Shown in pieces: positions 14,331 to 27,544 of a stretch of 64,000 nt of DNA; positions within the stretch are counted from its first letter, which is position 1; the number at the start of each line of letters is the position of its first letter. Below the pieces are notes generated by a model. That model did not search any database and was not told where the DNA came from. It saw nothing but the letters and a program-made list of their open reading frames with translations. The stretch comes from Maylandia zebra (Eukaryota > Chordata > Actinopteri > Cichliformes > Cichlidae): assembly GCF_041146795.1 (NCBI RefSeq), contig NC_135187.1, positions 21,769,056-21,833,055 of the forward strand, given 5' to 3'. The position numbers and the translations under genes are program-made.

Positions 14331-14334
14331 TCTA

Positions 14335-15345
14335 TATAGACTATTATGAACAAAAGTATTGAGCAACTTACATGAAATCAATGCCACGAAGCACCCGGTG
14401 CACAGCTTTTGTGCTGATGTTAATGCCAGAGGAGGTTTGGAGTTATTGAATCAACAGAAAGTTAGCAGGTTTTATGCACGTTCATGTGCTTAGTGCTATA
14501 AATAAAATTTGATTGAATTGACTAGTCACCGTAACAGTTAGTGACCCTGCTCTGTAATGTTACGCTGGTCTACTACTGGGTGGTTGATTGAGGTGGGACT
14601 CACCAGACACTCCACGATGTGAAATTATTGCAATTTTTAACAAGTATGTTCTATAGGAATATAACCAGAATGCAACCAGCTCGTAGCCAATTTAGATGGG
14701 TCCCCTTGAGTTGTGCTTACAGATTTATTATTTTTTCAATTTGTTTTTATAGATGCAAGGAAGGTCCTATCCTATTTTAACTCATGTGACTGAGACTTCA
14801 GCTTATTCTGAATTAGAAGCTAGCTTTGGCAAAACGAGTGTGTTGGATGGTTTTCGATTTAAGCTGATTTGCTGCAAGTTTGGTAACGTTACTTAAGGAT
14901 TGTGATGGATTAATTGAGCCCTCTTGTTTGTAGTATTCCCAGAGCATTTTAACTTAATAAAATATCAATATTTGGTGTCCCTGTATTGATATATCACCAC
15001 ACAAAAAAATCACGATACTATAATGTATTGCTTTTTTTTTACCCTACTCCTAGTGACTCAGTTGTTGTGGCTCCTAAATGTTTCCACATTGGGATAATAC
15101 CACTTACACTTGATTGTGGACAATTTCACGAATTGAGTTGTTGCAAACATAGCATTATATTACAGCACCACACTCACATTCATTGAGCTCTTTGGAAACA
15201 ACCCTTTCTTTAACAAATGTTTGTAAAGGCAGACTGCATGGCTAGGTGCTTGATTTTGCACACCTGTGGCAATGGGACTGAAAACAGCTGAATTCAAACA
15301 TTAAGTGCTGTGACTCAGTACTTTTGTTCCTATAGTGTAGCAGAG
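14335..15345. mobile_element. Decayed Tc1/mariner-like DNA element, interrupted
   Basis: Opposed terminal sequences: left gaacaaaagtattgagcaac (from about 14347), right tcagtacttttgttcctatagtgta (ending about 15340). The interior matches a familiar fish element (gtaaaggcagactgcatggctaggtgcttga; cacctgtggcaatgggactg). The familiar sequence breaks off near 14586 and resumes near 15052, so roughly 470 bp appears inserted within it. No transposase frame survives. Confidence 0.7.
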
Positions 15346-17330
15346 CTTAGCCATTGAAGAGCCAGATACTTCTCTTAGTCATCGAGCAAGACCAAAAGCA
15401 GAGCTAAGAGGAGAGTAAGTATTGGATCTAACTTCAGCAAAAACATGAGTCGGTGTCTGGAGGATGTGTAATTAAGGTCTGCTAACACACTTGCAGCAAC
15501 AACATTTTAATTAGTTTTTCTGCTTTTTGTATTTTTTGTTGGATAAATAGAAAATGTATAAGCACAAGGTCAAAGTGCTTTAGGTTTATGTGTTGGCTGG
15601 ATTCTTCAGGTAAAAGGTCTTCCAGGTGTGCAGAAACACGTATCCGTCTTTATGCGCGGGCTCCACGCTGCAGAAGCCTGTGCTGTAGCATATGGCTTGT
15701 TTCCTCACTTTGCTGCACAGCTGTTTGTGTTTTTAGACTCTGATCAATCCTCCACAGTTTACCTCTCTTCACCTCCACCTCTGCAAACTCCAGTGACACT
15801 AACACTTTTACCCCAGGTGACTTAGCTTTTCCTGGTCTCCTCTTTCTTTATTTCATTCATCATCATATGCATTCCTCCCACACACACACACACGCACACA
15901 CTATCTCTTGCTCCCACCTTTCATCCTCCACCTCCTCACAGGTGGCTCTGCCCTGACCTCACTCACATAGAAGCAGGCTCTTCTCATTGCCCCGGGCCTC
16001 GGCCTCTGAAGCGCTCCTCTGGGAGATTCCACCGCAGGCCCAGCTACACTCTTAATGCAAATGTGCAGCCACACTTGAACTGAAAATCTGAACGACTGCA
16101 GCCCTCAGAACGTTTTCCCCTGTAAACGCACAGCACGGTATGCAAGGCTTTGATACTTAAGCGTGCGACTTAGACACACAACCTTCTCCTCCTTCATCCT
16201 CCATCCTCCGCCATGGTAGTGTTATTTTTGGCTCCAGCTGGGACATATGTCACTGGGGAGTGCGTGTAGAGCCTGGTTAATTGGGGCTACCTCAAAGCAG
16301 GCATAAAAACGGAGGCGATATTTATTAGGCAGCGTTTTAGCTGCGTGTCACGGGTGCGTGTCGGTGCTGTAAAACACAGTTTGAATGAGTCAGTCAGAAA
16401 ATTTTCTGTAACCGACCATCCCATCCCTGCTGCTCGTGAAAAGATTGGCATTTTGGATTTCTTTGCTCCACTTCATAAATACATCCCGGTGCTGCACTCT
16501 ATTAAGCGTACTCTCTCATGGAAGATGTATCCCTCTCGCAGTAGTATTTATTTGTTGTAATCAAGTGCACAGAGCAATGTTTGTCCCGTTCTTGCTATAC
16601 ACCGGTCTTCTTATAACTGAACTACAACATTTTTATGCACCAGAAGCGACTGCTAATGTGAGATCATTTACGACGGCCATTTTAAGGTGGTTATGTCGAA
16701 GCAGATTTGTTTAATTTTGCACTGAAAGCTAATAAATCCCAGAGCTGGAATGAGTTAGTGTTACAGTCACTTGTGTTCATGTATTCTGGACATGCAGTGA
16801 AATTATATATTCCCCTACACTCATTTATTTCATCTGAGGGGTAGAGTGTGTGGCTGGCCATGGTATGGATAGATTTCCTGTTTATAATCAAGGTTGCATT
16901 AAATAAAAAAGAAAAAATCATTACTCATTGTTATTACCTACCACTATAGAAGAGAATTTCTAAATAGGGTGGCACTTCATATTTGGATGTTTGTGGTATT
17001 TAGAAAAAAAAAACTTTATGTAAACTAGTCAATTAACTATTCAGCTGAACAATATGTGGTACTCATCCTACCCTTTCATAAAATATCTTATTATTATGTT
17101 GTGTCTCTATGTCTGTGCTATGTCGCTATGCTGAGGCATCTCTACCTAGCTGAAAAGCCCTCCCACAGTGGGGTGGGATCATTCCCACTGATAATCCACA
17201 GGCAAGATTGAATATAAAAGCTGATGTTTTGAAGTTTATAGTATTCCATTATTTTGTTTTTTGGTGAGCAAAAAGTGATTATATTTGCATGAGAAGCTGA
17301 TGGGCTGAGTTATCATGCAACATGCATCTA
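15346..17330. other. Gene-free stretch
   Basis: No supported gene. A CA run lies at about 15880-15902. Around 16200-16380 there is complex unique sequence that could be regulatory, without supporting evidence. Confidence 0.3.
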
Positions 17331-17825
17331 CAGACACCTACGTAGTAACTGAAAAGGCCGCTCTGTTGGGTTGAGATCAGGTGACTGACTCAAAGAATAT
17401 CCCATTTTTTTTTGCCTTGGGAAAGTCTTGGGCTGCTTTTGCAGTATGCTGTGAACATTATCCACATGCATCATGAAGCACTGTCAGATCAGTTTTGCAG
17501 CATTAGGTTGAAGTTGAGTAGAGATTATAGCCTTGTCCTGTTCACAGTTAATCCCGCTTCTATCAGCAGTCCCATCATCAATAAACACAAGTGACCCAGT
17601 TCTACTGGCAGCCATACGTGCCCATGTCATAACATCGTCTTCACCATGTTTGACAGATGATGCGATGTGCTTCAATCACGATCTGTTCTGAGGTCTCCTC
17701 CAACATTTATATTCACTTCATTCTGGTACAGTTAGTCATTTTATGGCAAAGTCTAATCTGTACTTTCCTGTTCTTGAGAGTAACCAGCGGTTTGCACCTT
17801 GTTCTAAACCCCATCTGTTGATTGT
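17330..17825 (-). mobile_element. Tc1-like DNA transposon remnant
   Basis: The minus strand of about 17675-17484 encodes a recognisable Tc1-family transposase portion: VKHGEDDVMTWARMAASRTG, then SLVFIDDGTADRSG, then a QLQPNAAKLI block. The next block, where family members have the DNDPKH catalytic motif, is degraded near 17450-17480. Element ends are not clear. Inactive. Confidence 0.75.
17484..17675 (-). pseudogene. Tc1-family transposase fragment
   Basis: Sixty-three codons open on the minus strand that align over their whole length with the middle of Tc1-type DDE transposases. Both ends of the protein are missing, and a key catalytic region just downstream has decayed. Confidence 0.75.
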
Positions 17826-17827
17826 AG

Positions 17828-18420
17828 ACAGTGTTGGGAAGGTTACTTTTAAAATGTATTCCACTACAGATTACAGAATACATGCCCCAAAATGTATTTT
17901 GTAAAGTATTTTGTCACGTTACTCAATGAGAGTAACGTATTCTGAATACTTTGGATTACTTAATATATTATCAAGCTTTTTACAACTACATGAATGTACT
18001 ATTGCTGTGTGATTTGTTACTATTACTGAAGGCTACTGGCCATACAAATATCAAATAGATTTTTAAATCTTAATATAAAATGAATAACAGTAGGGTGGAC
18101 ATTAGGTAAGGCTGCACTTTTTGCAGCAATCGCGTATAGAAAACTGTTTCACGCGTATATAAAACAGGTCCGCGGCTCCGAACTGTAGTAAAGGGACCTC
18201 TGGCTAATACGTCGGGTTCAGTGCTCGTAGCCGAAAACTAGCTTTACTTTGTTGTCTGGGTCAACTTTTCTAGCGAGAGACAGAGAGAGGCGTTGAAAGG
18301 CTGCTCCAACCGAACTTATTGTTTCGGAGGAAAACACGAACACAGTGTACAGTCGAGTCTTAATAGTCAAGAGTTAATAACTTACTCGCAACTGGGCTAC
18401 ACTGCCCATGAGGCTACATT
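17828..18420 (+). mobile_element. hAT-like DNA element fragment
   Basis: Begins with cagtgttgggaaggttactt and continues with tccactacagattacagaat and gagagtaacgtattctgaa, the well-known 5' end of a fish hAT non-autonomous family. The internal part (about 18110-18420) is diverged. I could not find the complementary right end, so it is probably truncated. Confidence 0.6.
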
Positions 18421-21319
18421 CTTTAGGGCTATGCCTGTAACACTCTGCCTATTGCCTTCATAATAAATAATACACCTACCCCTTCAAGAGTGTTCATTAC
18501 TTTACTACTGGTTGTGAAGTTGTTTTCTTAACCATGGAAATAATTCTGTAGTCGTCTTCTATGGACTTTCAGTCCTTTTGGTGTTGCTCAGCCCATTGGA
18601 CCTCATATTTAGACTTCCAGTGAACATCTACCAAATGCAAGTTCAGTGCTTAGAATTAACTTCAACTCTCCAGTCAACTGTCTAATTATTTTTGAGGCTC
18701 TAAATATTGGGGATGTATATAGAAATAGCTGTAATTTATAAACAGTTATTTTTCTTAAACCACCTGAATTAAAGCTGAAAGTCTGCACTTCAGTTACATC
18801 TGGACTGTTTGATTTAAAACTACTGTGGTGGTGTACAGACGGAAAAATTACAAAAATTGTGTACATATGAACTCAAGTTTTTACACTATCAGGTAAACCC
18901 CCTTATTCCAGCTGTACAACTATCATTTAGACTAGCATTGATCAGTCTCAAACAAAAGCAAGATTAAAACACACAGAGACAAACTGAGCTCTTGAATGTC
19001 AGGAGAGGCTAATAGCTGAAATTAAGTTTTAGTTTATTTATGTGGAACATTTTCCAGTGACAACATTTGGAATGTTTGCCATTTGTGACACAAAACAGCT
19101 CCGCTGCGTGCAGAATAAAAAGCTATTGTGCTAACTAAAGCTAGTGGGATTTGTGCTTCCCACTTTGAATTACACCTTTTCTCTAACCCCAACTATGTCC
19201 TCTCTGCTAATCCTCTCTTATCACATCTCATTAACTCATAGAAAGGACTTTTATAAATGGAACGGCTTCTTTAAATATCTCTCTATAGTTTCTTAACTTA
19301 ATGGCAATGTTGGTTTTCTCCATTGACTCAGAAACTGGGAATCAAGCCAGCTGTCCCACAGTAACTCAGCAGATATCCTTGAGTCATCCTGTCCCACAAT
19401 CCTGCCCTTCAGTTATAAAATGCTTCAAATCTCTACAACACAAAACCAAATATTTCCTATTTAACAAAAAACAACATTCCTCTTTTTCACTCGCAATTCA
19501 GTGACCTTTTACTTGATATAAAACACAATTCCTCCTTAAGTGGAATTTCAGGTAACCAAAACAAACATATGTCACTTTTTTCTCCAAATCCTTCAAAGTC
19601 ACATTGAAGTAGCTCGCATGCACAAACTCATTGTCACCTTTTTTTCTTCCGTCATGAGCACAAAGGCTATTGTTTTAGGCTGTGTATGAAGTATTTTGCC
19701 CACTTCACACCTGTCATTCTCATCTATCTCAGGAGCGTGAAGGGAGGGTTGTATTCTCCTGTGAAATGCGCAGCTTTCCCCAGTGAATGAACAAATGTGT
19801 GATTGTCCAGTTTACACAAAAGACACTCTACTTTGTCATTGTTCCCGCAAAGGCAGGTTCAGGGACAGCTAACTCTTGTGTTCTTCTACAGTGTCTGAGG
19901 GTAGTCTGTCTTGAAGTTGTTGTACTAAATGCAATAATATCATAGCTGCTTCTGTTTCCCCCACTTCCACACAGCTTCTCTCTGAAAGCTCCAATAACTT
20001 TGTAATGTGAGCCTGGTGAGTCAAGAGTTCTGGTTTCGTGATTGCTGGCCCGGAGGAGGTTGTGGTTAGGAGTGATAGGGCAAAAAAGAGGCCATGTGGA
20101 GGGTCCATGAAGATGATTACACTTTAAGAGCTTTTTAATGCTCATTAACACACGCAGCTCTCCTCATTCCTTGATTTATATACTGAACGTGCTAGCTAAC
20201 ATGCAATACCTCGGGTAGAACATGTATCGAAGAGTCTACATCACTCCGACACCCCTGAGTGGGTTTTTTGTGCCTCAGAGTAAAACCTAATGTAGACATT
20301 GTCCAAAGCACACTCAAGCCTCCATAAATAGAATTTATATGCTGCTAGTTATATTTCTAATACCACTTATTAGAATGTTTCTTTTGTGACATTACAATCA
20401 AGTTTGCCACACCTTTTAAAAAATGTGCCAATGCACGATTTGTTCTGCAAAGTTTTCCTTCAAGCTGCTGAGAGCTGTATGTCTCATGCAGTGATTGTTA
20501 GTGCATGTACTATTGTAATTGACGTAGAAATAGGTATTTTCCACCTTGCGTGCATGCATAAATGTGACTACGGTGAGAACAGCATGATCACCTACTGGAA
20601 TTAAACATAGCTCTATTACACTACTTAAAATTATTACTCTGTCTCTCAGTTTTACGAGCCACCATCAGCGTCTCTCCACAGTTTTCTCTTTTCCACTTTT
20701 ACTCCATACCTCCTATAGTTTTGGCAATTTAGCATAAATAATTTCGTGATGGCCACATGCTTCACTGCGGAAACATTAGAAAGATGCGAGGAAAGCTCTG
20801 TGTGCTGGAAACTTAATCTAACAAGGAGTTGTTGAAATGGAAGACATAATTTCTGGTAGAAAATATAGTCCATTGTACAGTTCTCTGTGCTAAAACCTCA
20901 AAGTTTTTTGGTTTTTTTTTAACATTTTACAGCAACAGCCATCTTGATTTTTCTGCTGGCATGACTTGGCGTCATCAAATTGGTTTTAGGGGGACTAAAT
21001 GAGGTATAGTACAGCTGGCAGGCCCAAAAAAAACAAAGACTAAGCTCTTTACCAAACCATGGCACTGACCAAGCCACTAATCACAGGCTGCTAGACCAAG
21101 CCTTGATAGCTTGTGTATTTATGAATGTACAAAATCACCAGGAGACTAAGTGAAAATAGTCAGTTAACATAAACTTGCAATGCTTCTGCTTCTTTTTTAC
21201 TTTTAAACACTGCTTTTAAACTTAACACGACTTTTAAAAGGAACTTGTTACTCACCTGTGGTCACAAGCTGAGAGTAGTCACCAAAAGAACAAGACAAGA
21301 GATACAAATGATGATTAGC

Positions 21320-21460
21320 TTTCTCTGAAGGTTGGCTGGGACTAGGATGCCTCCTGAATGCCTCGTAGGTGAGGTGTTTCGAGCATGTCCCACTGGGAAG
21401 ACGTCCCATAGCAAACCCGAGGCACGCTGAAGGGACTGTGTCTCTTGACTGGCTTCATAG
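21320..21460 (+). mobile_element. LINE fragment
   Basis: Contains ggctgggactaggatgcctcctgaatgcctcgtaggtgag and cgagcatgtcccactgggaagacg (quoted in parts), a portion near the 3' end of the fish LINE seen elsewhere in the window. Short and diverged. Confidence 0.6.
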
Positions 21461-22580
21461 AAGCTGTAGATGGATGCTACATTACAAGATTACTGCCACT
21501 AAAACAGTTACAGTTTTATGTCCTGTGGAAAGTAAAATGAAGACCTGTAATGTTCAGACAGAGTTTATCCTGTTGAACTTTATGTTCATATTGGCGGCAT
21601 CCCCTCCATCATCTATATAGCAACAAGCTCATTAAGAGAGAAATATTTGGCTGCCTAGCTTGGGTAAGCTAACGATACTGTTACAAACTTAGCAAACAGC
21701 CACACCGTAATCTGCAAATGTTTCCATGTGTGCTGTCAAATTCAAACTACAATCACACAATACTTCTCAGATGCTTTGATTCACTCACGCAAGATTCTTC
21801 TTTTTTTGTTAGTCGTCCTAAATTAGCACATACAGTAGTTCCCCCAACTCCACTATTCGTCTTACATTTTACTTACAGTTTAATTGGTATAAGTGTCAGC
21901 TTGTAGTAGGGTTATTTTTCACTTTGGATTCCAGTCGTGACTACAGTTGAGGATGTTTTGAGTTCAGGTCTGTAAAAGCCATGGAATTTATCAGTCTACT
22001 CAGGTCCCTCTTGGTGATTCCCCAAATGTTCAATTACTCATTTAATTATATGTTAATTCAACTCTTGAACCTGATCTCAGTGCAAATAAGTCTGAAAAAA
22101 CACTGCAGGATCTTCCATCATCACTAAGTTCATTGTCTGTGATTGATATTTCTGGGGTTTCTATCAAACCGTGGTTTACTTAACCGTTTAAGCAGCCTTT
22201 CAGTCAGTTGCAAGGATCTTGTGCAACTCCCACCAGTCTTGATTAATTTGATTAATTGATAACACAGCCTACAGCTGAAGCTTACTACAGAGGATTTATT
22301 CAACGCCAAGGTCTAACATATTATTGAAAAGCTGGAGTTGAAAAATGGCAAAGGGACATGTTGGTTTGTTTTGGCTTGGGAGACTTGTTCCATTCTACAA
22401 AAATGGGTTTGCAGACTACTAGTGTGGAGCCACTCTCTTTTATTTGACTTTGTGCTTCACTGCGAGAAAGGAAAAAATGGCTTTGTATAATCACCAACCA
22501 GCCATATGACCTGAAAAAAAAAGGAAAAAATGTTGGCAACTGTTTTTTGTGCAGAGCATTAAAAAGAGAGCAAGAGAGAG

Positions 22581-22747
22581 GGGGTGGGGATGGTGGGGGG
22601 GGGGGGGGGGAGACATTTCTGACCACAACTCATAAACCGCACTTTATTTAGACTGGCGTGCACCCATTATTTGTTCACAGGGGCTTTCAGTCAGCCTGAG
22701 GGAAATATGTTCCAGCATCTAGTGGGGGGGGTGGGGGGGGGGGGGGG
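22581..22747. repeat. Two poly-G tracts
   Basis: Runs of 16 G at 22595-22610 and of G7-T-G15 at 22724-22747, in G-rich surroundings. Both have quadruplex potential. Confidence 0.9.
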
Positions 22748-23321
22748 CAGTGGGAGGGAAAAAGAGGGATGATGGTGGAAAGAGAGAGAGAAGAGGTGGG
22801 ATGAACTCTTGCCAGGTGTTGGTCGTTGCCATGGCGTTCCATCAGCCGACTCCATTGTGGCTCAACGGACTCATCGGTGACTGAATGCCAAAGGGAGGGC
22901 GTTTTCGCTGTGGAGAAAGCGGCTCTAAAGTGGGCTCAAACCAGTCTGCACCCACCCACCCGTCCCACCCTACAGGAATGCATAGAATGAGGGCCCGTTT
23001 GCGTGACGTATGATTGGCAGGGACAGTTTGTAGTAAGGCACTCATTGCTGGCTTTCTCGGTTAAGTATGTCAGTTCAATGCTTACTGACACAGATCACAG
23101 AGCTGGATTTAAAACAAGGCTTGATAATTCCTGATACGCTGTAAGAAAATACAGTTAAAATACAGTAAAGTGCTGCAACTGGATTTGCCAGCATCTAACT
23201 GTTATTTTACAGTGTGCCCACTGCAAGTTCCATACCTTATAGTTTGTATTTTTTAAATACATATTTTTCATTTTATTTTATATCATTTTCATATAAATAA
23301 TATTGTATGATCTTTACGTTA

Positions 23322-23395
23322 CAACATAAAGCGCCTTTAGGTGGCTGCTGTTGCGATTTGGTGCTTTATAAATAAAATTGTATTGATTTGAATTT
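23322..23395 (-). repeat. Dispersed fish repeat (SINE/LINE-tail-like)
   Basis: The reverse complement reads ttttatttataaagcaccaa then atcgcaac and aggcgctttatgttgt, the same unit as at 51682-51770 on the plus strand. The family is very common in percomorph genomes; its exact class is uncertain. Confidence 0.6.
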
Positions 23396-23819
23396 CATTG
23401 TATTGATTTTAGTTTTAAAAGTGAGTTTGCTTGTTTCTGTTTAGTTATTATTATTTTAAAACTTTATTAGTTTCAGTCCTGTTTTACAGTATGGAGGGCA
23501 TATGCCAGAGGTAAATTTGAGTAAAATCAGTACAGGTGTTACAGTAAAAACACAGAACTCTTTGAAAGCAGCTGACTCATAGATTTGTAAAAATGCCCAG
23601 AATGAATAAACAGATCCAGCAAAGGCCTGTCGGGCAAATTGCGATAACAAAATTTACCAAATTAACAAATACTGAACCTTTTATTGAATATTTATTTATT
23701 TTTCAATATTCTCTTAATTAGTTTCCAAAGCTCATTTTCATTTAGATTTATTTATTTCAAATTATGAAACAATTTTCATTTCTTTTCATCTTATTTTTGT
23801 TTAGCTTTGCAGTATTTTA

Positions 23820-24206
23820 TAGAGCATGCTCGATATGTTGGCCGATATTAGCTGTTTGCCAGCGTACTGATATCGGCATTTATAACAGCCAATAAATAGA
23901 AATATAAAAATGTGAAGAAAATATTGAAGAAACACATTTCAACCATGTTATCAGCCCTGACGCTGCATCGTTGTCCACCAGGCCAATCAGCAGCATCCCT
24001 GTTTAGAGCAGCGCACACAAATAATCTGAGATTTTAAAACTACGTTTTTCTACTATCTTAGTAATGACTCATGAATACCGAGATATGTTAAATGTTTGGG
24101 AAATCTGTTTATGATTCTTGTATTTGAAAGAAAAAAGTCAGCTTTTTAAATCACCAAATATTGGTATTGGTATCGGTTTTAAAAATACTATTTCAGTCAG
24201 GCCCTA
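23820..24206. mobile_element. Short hAT-like DNA element with 8-bp target duplication
   Basis: Flanked by the perfect 8-bp direct repeat GTATTTTA (23812-23819 and 24207-24214). Termini are tagagcatgc on the left and gcaggccctag-like on the right (imperfect inverted ends, TAG(A/G)GC). The interior has the cgatat/tatcggc motifs of a known fish non-autonomous family. At 387 bp it has no coding capacity. Confidence 0.75.
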
Positions 24207-26233
24207 GTATTTTACTGTGTGATGTTTGGTTGCCATGGCACAGTTATTTTAGCTTTCTGGTGCTAATCTCACCCAAAGGGTTTACTGTACGATATAACCC
24301 ATCAAACACTAGGATGACCTAGTTCACCTGCTAGTTTTCGTTATAGTGAACTGTTGATTGCTCACTGTTCTCGCTCACTTTAAACCACATCACTCATCAA
24401 AAACAATCAAAATGTTTTAATTAATGATTCACAGTCCCATGAGTCTTTGTTCTTATCAAAGAAAAAATACATTTTTATACTATACTATTATAATGTGCAG
24501 TGGGCTTCTACAGGATCCAGCTGTAATCACTAAGAACTGTTGCATTACTGTTTTAAATCTCCCGTACTTTTACAGAAATTTCCTAAAGTGTAATCATTTG
24601 CTGGTGAGCAGTGATGGGTATGATTTCTCCCCACCAGGCTGTAGCCTGTGGGCTTCACTTTGGGTTGATTCTTCACAGCGATGTGCTCCAGCTGCAGCCA
24701 TGGCAGGGATTAGGATGTCATTTTCACATCCACAAAGATTTGCCTCAAATACCAAATATCAGTGACATTTTGTCTTAGCCACTCTCATGCTGCTAAGGCA
24801 TGAATGGTTTACATTATCATCCTCTCCAGTACCCATGATTCCTAGCTGTTTTTCGGTGTTCATGAATATTATGCTGCATTGTTGGAAATGTCACAATCAT
24901 CATCATTGATACACAAAACAGCTCTATCTCTATTCACCTATATTCCTGCTCAGCACCAACTGTACATATTCACAGACTGAATAGGCCTCGCTCGCTGCAA
25001 CTCTTAGCAACTGTTGCTGTGTGTAACATTGTTGAACTCCACCTCTCGCTCGCTCTTCAAACGCGAATGACTAATCCATCACGGAGCACACTGAAAGCTC
25101 TTCGTAAGGCCCCTGGAGCCGCTTGACGCCCCCCGTGACCCTCTCCTGGATGTTTCCTCATTACTTTATAATGTATTCACGCTTATGCTTCCATGGCGCT
25201 CGCCCTGGCCTCGTAATGGGAGGAAGCAGTGAGCTGTTCCAATGCATGCGAGCCTGCCACAATTTGCACTTCATTTTATTAACAAAAAAAAAAAAAACAT
25301 AGCCAGCCCAGCTTCTGGTGATGCCTTGCCAAAGCTCACCAGGTTCCAGTGCGCACTGCCGAGAAATTTCCTGCAATGTGACGACAGGATAGAGTCTCTC
25401 AGCATCAGTGGGGTACCTCCGCTGGCCCCCGGGAGATGCTGTCATTATGCGTGTTTGCAATCATGGGAGCTGAATACCTTGGCTGGAAGTGAGAGAGAGG
25501 ACTGACAGAGGCAGAGGGAGAGGGGGAAGAAATTTAGAGACACAGAGAAGAGGGAGAGAGAGAATGTTTCGGCTCCTCGGCGGTGTTTTGAGCTTTCTGA
25601 AATGCATGTGCTATCATAGCAATGTTGTGTTTACCACAGCAGGAGGCAAACACAGAGTCACAGAGGAGAGGCGCGGAAACGCCAGACACAGTAAAATGAG
25701 CAAAATACATACATTAGGACTCTCTGTATTCACTACACACAAGCCGAGCAGAGGGGGGAAAAACTCATTTCAATATAAATGGAAGAAGCAGGGAGTGTGT
25801 GTCTTTATATCGGCTTTTGAACATTTTTTTTTAATGCTCACCACATGGAAATATCCAGCAGAAGCCCTGAGACGAGTTTTGCTGGGAAGTCAGGATGTCA
25901 TTCTTTCTGTTGCTAAGGAAACTCTCTCACAGAGGGCCTGCTTCCCTCCCCCATGGCCACCGAGCTTTCAGCCGCTCTCTGTTTCAAAGAAGCCTTTCTG
26001 TTTCCAGCCCTCTCCAGTTGTGCAATCAGACTGAGGAACATCTCTCCATCAGGCTGGACCGGGAGACCCCAACATCTGGGGGGGCTGTATTGATGTCTCC
26101 CCAGTGAGCTATTCAGAGCCGCTACTTTCAGCCAGTCTTCTCCTGGCTGTGATTGTCATGCTTGTGTTTTGATACCAGGGTGTAGTAGCCGCTTGTCTCG
26201 CACAGACAAGCACTTTAATATATCAGTGCTATA

Positions 26234-26309
26234 CCCCCGACCCCCCCACCCCCCCACCCCTTCTGTGCCAAAGACATAGCCACATCAAGAAAGGGGGGGG
26301 GGGGGGGGG
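26234..26309. repeat. Opposed C-tract and G-tract
   Basis: C-rich stretch 26234-26260 (C7-A-C7-A-C4 type) and G17 at 26293-26309, about 33 nt apart and complementary in composition. Confidence 0.9.
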
Positions 26310-26929
26310 AGCTAATGTGAGGACAAGTTGCAAGGAAAGCATTGTAAACACTAAACATTTCAGTCTGTCAGCGCCGAGCCAGAAGTGGAAATCACTGACA
26401 CAAATAGCTGTTGTGTGGCTGCCTTCGAAATGACCCCTCTCAGTCTCCACGGCCACCTTTCCGACTGTGCTAGTTATCATGTAGGCTAACACATCAGGAG
26501 CTTAGTTTTAGATGATGTGTTCTTTGGCTCGCATCCACTGCCATGCATAAACCCCCTTTCACCTCAACTGAGCCGCTTCTCTCTCCCTGCAATTGCACAG
26601 AAACGCTCAGGTCATTCAATTACCACATCTCTGACTCTGCAATCATATTCTCAGCTGCTTTTGCTGGTAAAACATTTTCCCCCCAAAAAGTAAAAAATCA
26701 GTCCGTATCAATCAGTCACCAAAAGAATATGGGGGTGACAATAGTCAAGATGCACCGTGCTGCTCAAAGTTTTGATTTCATTCTTTTCCAATATTAAGTC
26801 TCACTCCAGCTGAAAAGCGTTTTGCTCCCGTGCTTCCCCTTTAAGTTTTCTGCAGAAAATCCAGTGTATAGGCCGGTGAATGTTTAAAATAAACAGCAGA
26901 GACACTGAATATTGCATGGAGAATTTTAT

Positions 26930-27200
26930 TCACTTTCGAACAGTGAGATACACCCCGAATGTCTCATTTGCACTTGACAGGTTTAATTACATTGCAATTA
27001 TACAGGATTATTCATAAGTAACAATATAATTATTGAATTTCACACATTTAGCAATTTGGTTTAGCTACAGAATTTATGTAAATATGCAATGCATGATTCA
27101 AAAGCCCAAATTTTTACTCTGAAATATAAAATACAGGGTAGATTCTTATGTAATCTTTGAACTGACAACAGTTAGTGTGATAGATCTTAACTAAGAAAAG
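26930..27200. promoter_or_regulatory. Possible conserved non-coding element
   Basis: AT-rich, non-repetitive, with TAATTA at 26984-26989, followed by ATTGCAAT-like and TTATTCAT stretches. Composition and position upstream of dlx6a suggest an enhancer. No alignment available. Confidence 0.25.
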
Positions 27201-27544
27201 ACTTTCATATTGCATACATACAGTGGGAAACATAAAAATCCGAACACCCTCACAGTGGAAAGGAAAGGAAAATCACTGACATTTATTATCATTCGTTTTC
27301 TGTCAGTTGATCTCTTTCCAATTAAATGGTTTTTTGGGGGGGTTTTTTTGTATTATACATGCAGGATTCGAACAGAATGTCAGTTGTGCGCACGTCAGCA
27401 CTGAAAGTGGCCGAGGCGAGATCTTCCGCTGATTTCTCCTAAGTGCATACATGCAGGCAGAAGAGATGCTGGCTGAGGGCTAAACAGGGAAAAGACAAAA
27501 ATGACAGGGATTTCACCACCGAATCCTTTTAGCGGGCCACTGAC

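Larger units (their letters stand above)
18421..23300. other. Gene-free stretch
   Basis: No supported gene. It holds the LINE piece listed at 21320-21460, two long G runs (22595-22610 and 22724-22747), and otherwise unique sequence. Confidence 0.35.

Noticed and set aside
25489..26034. 181-aa plus-strand frame
   Set aside because: Starts in a GA-rich tract, is biased to charged and Ser residues, has overlapping frames and no recognisable domain.
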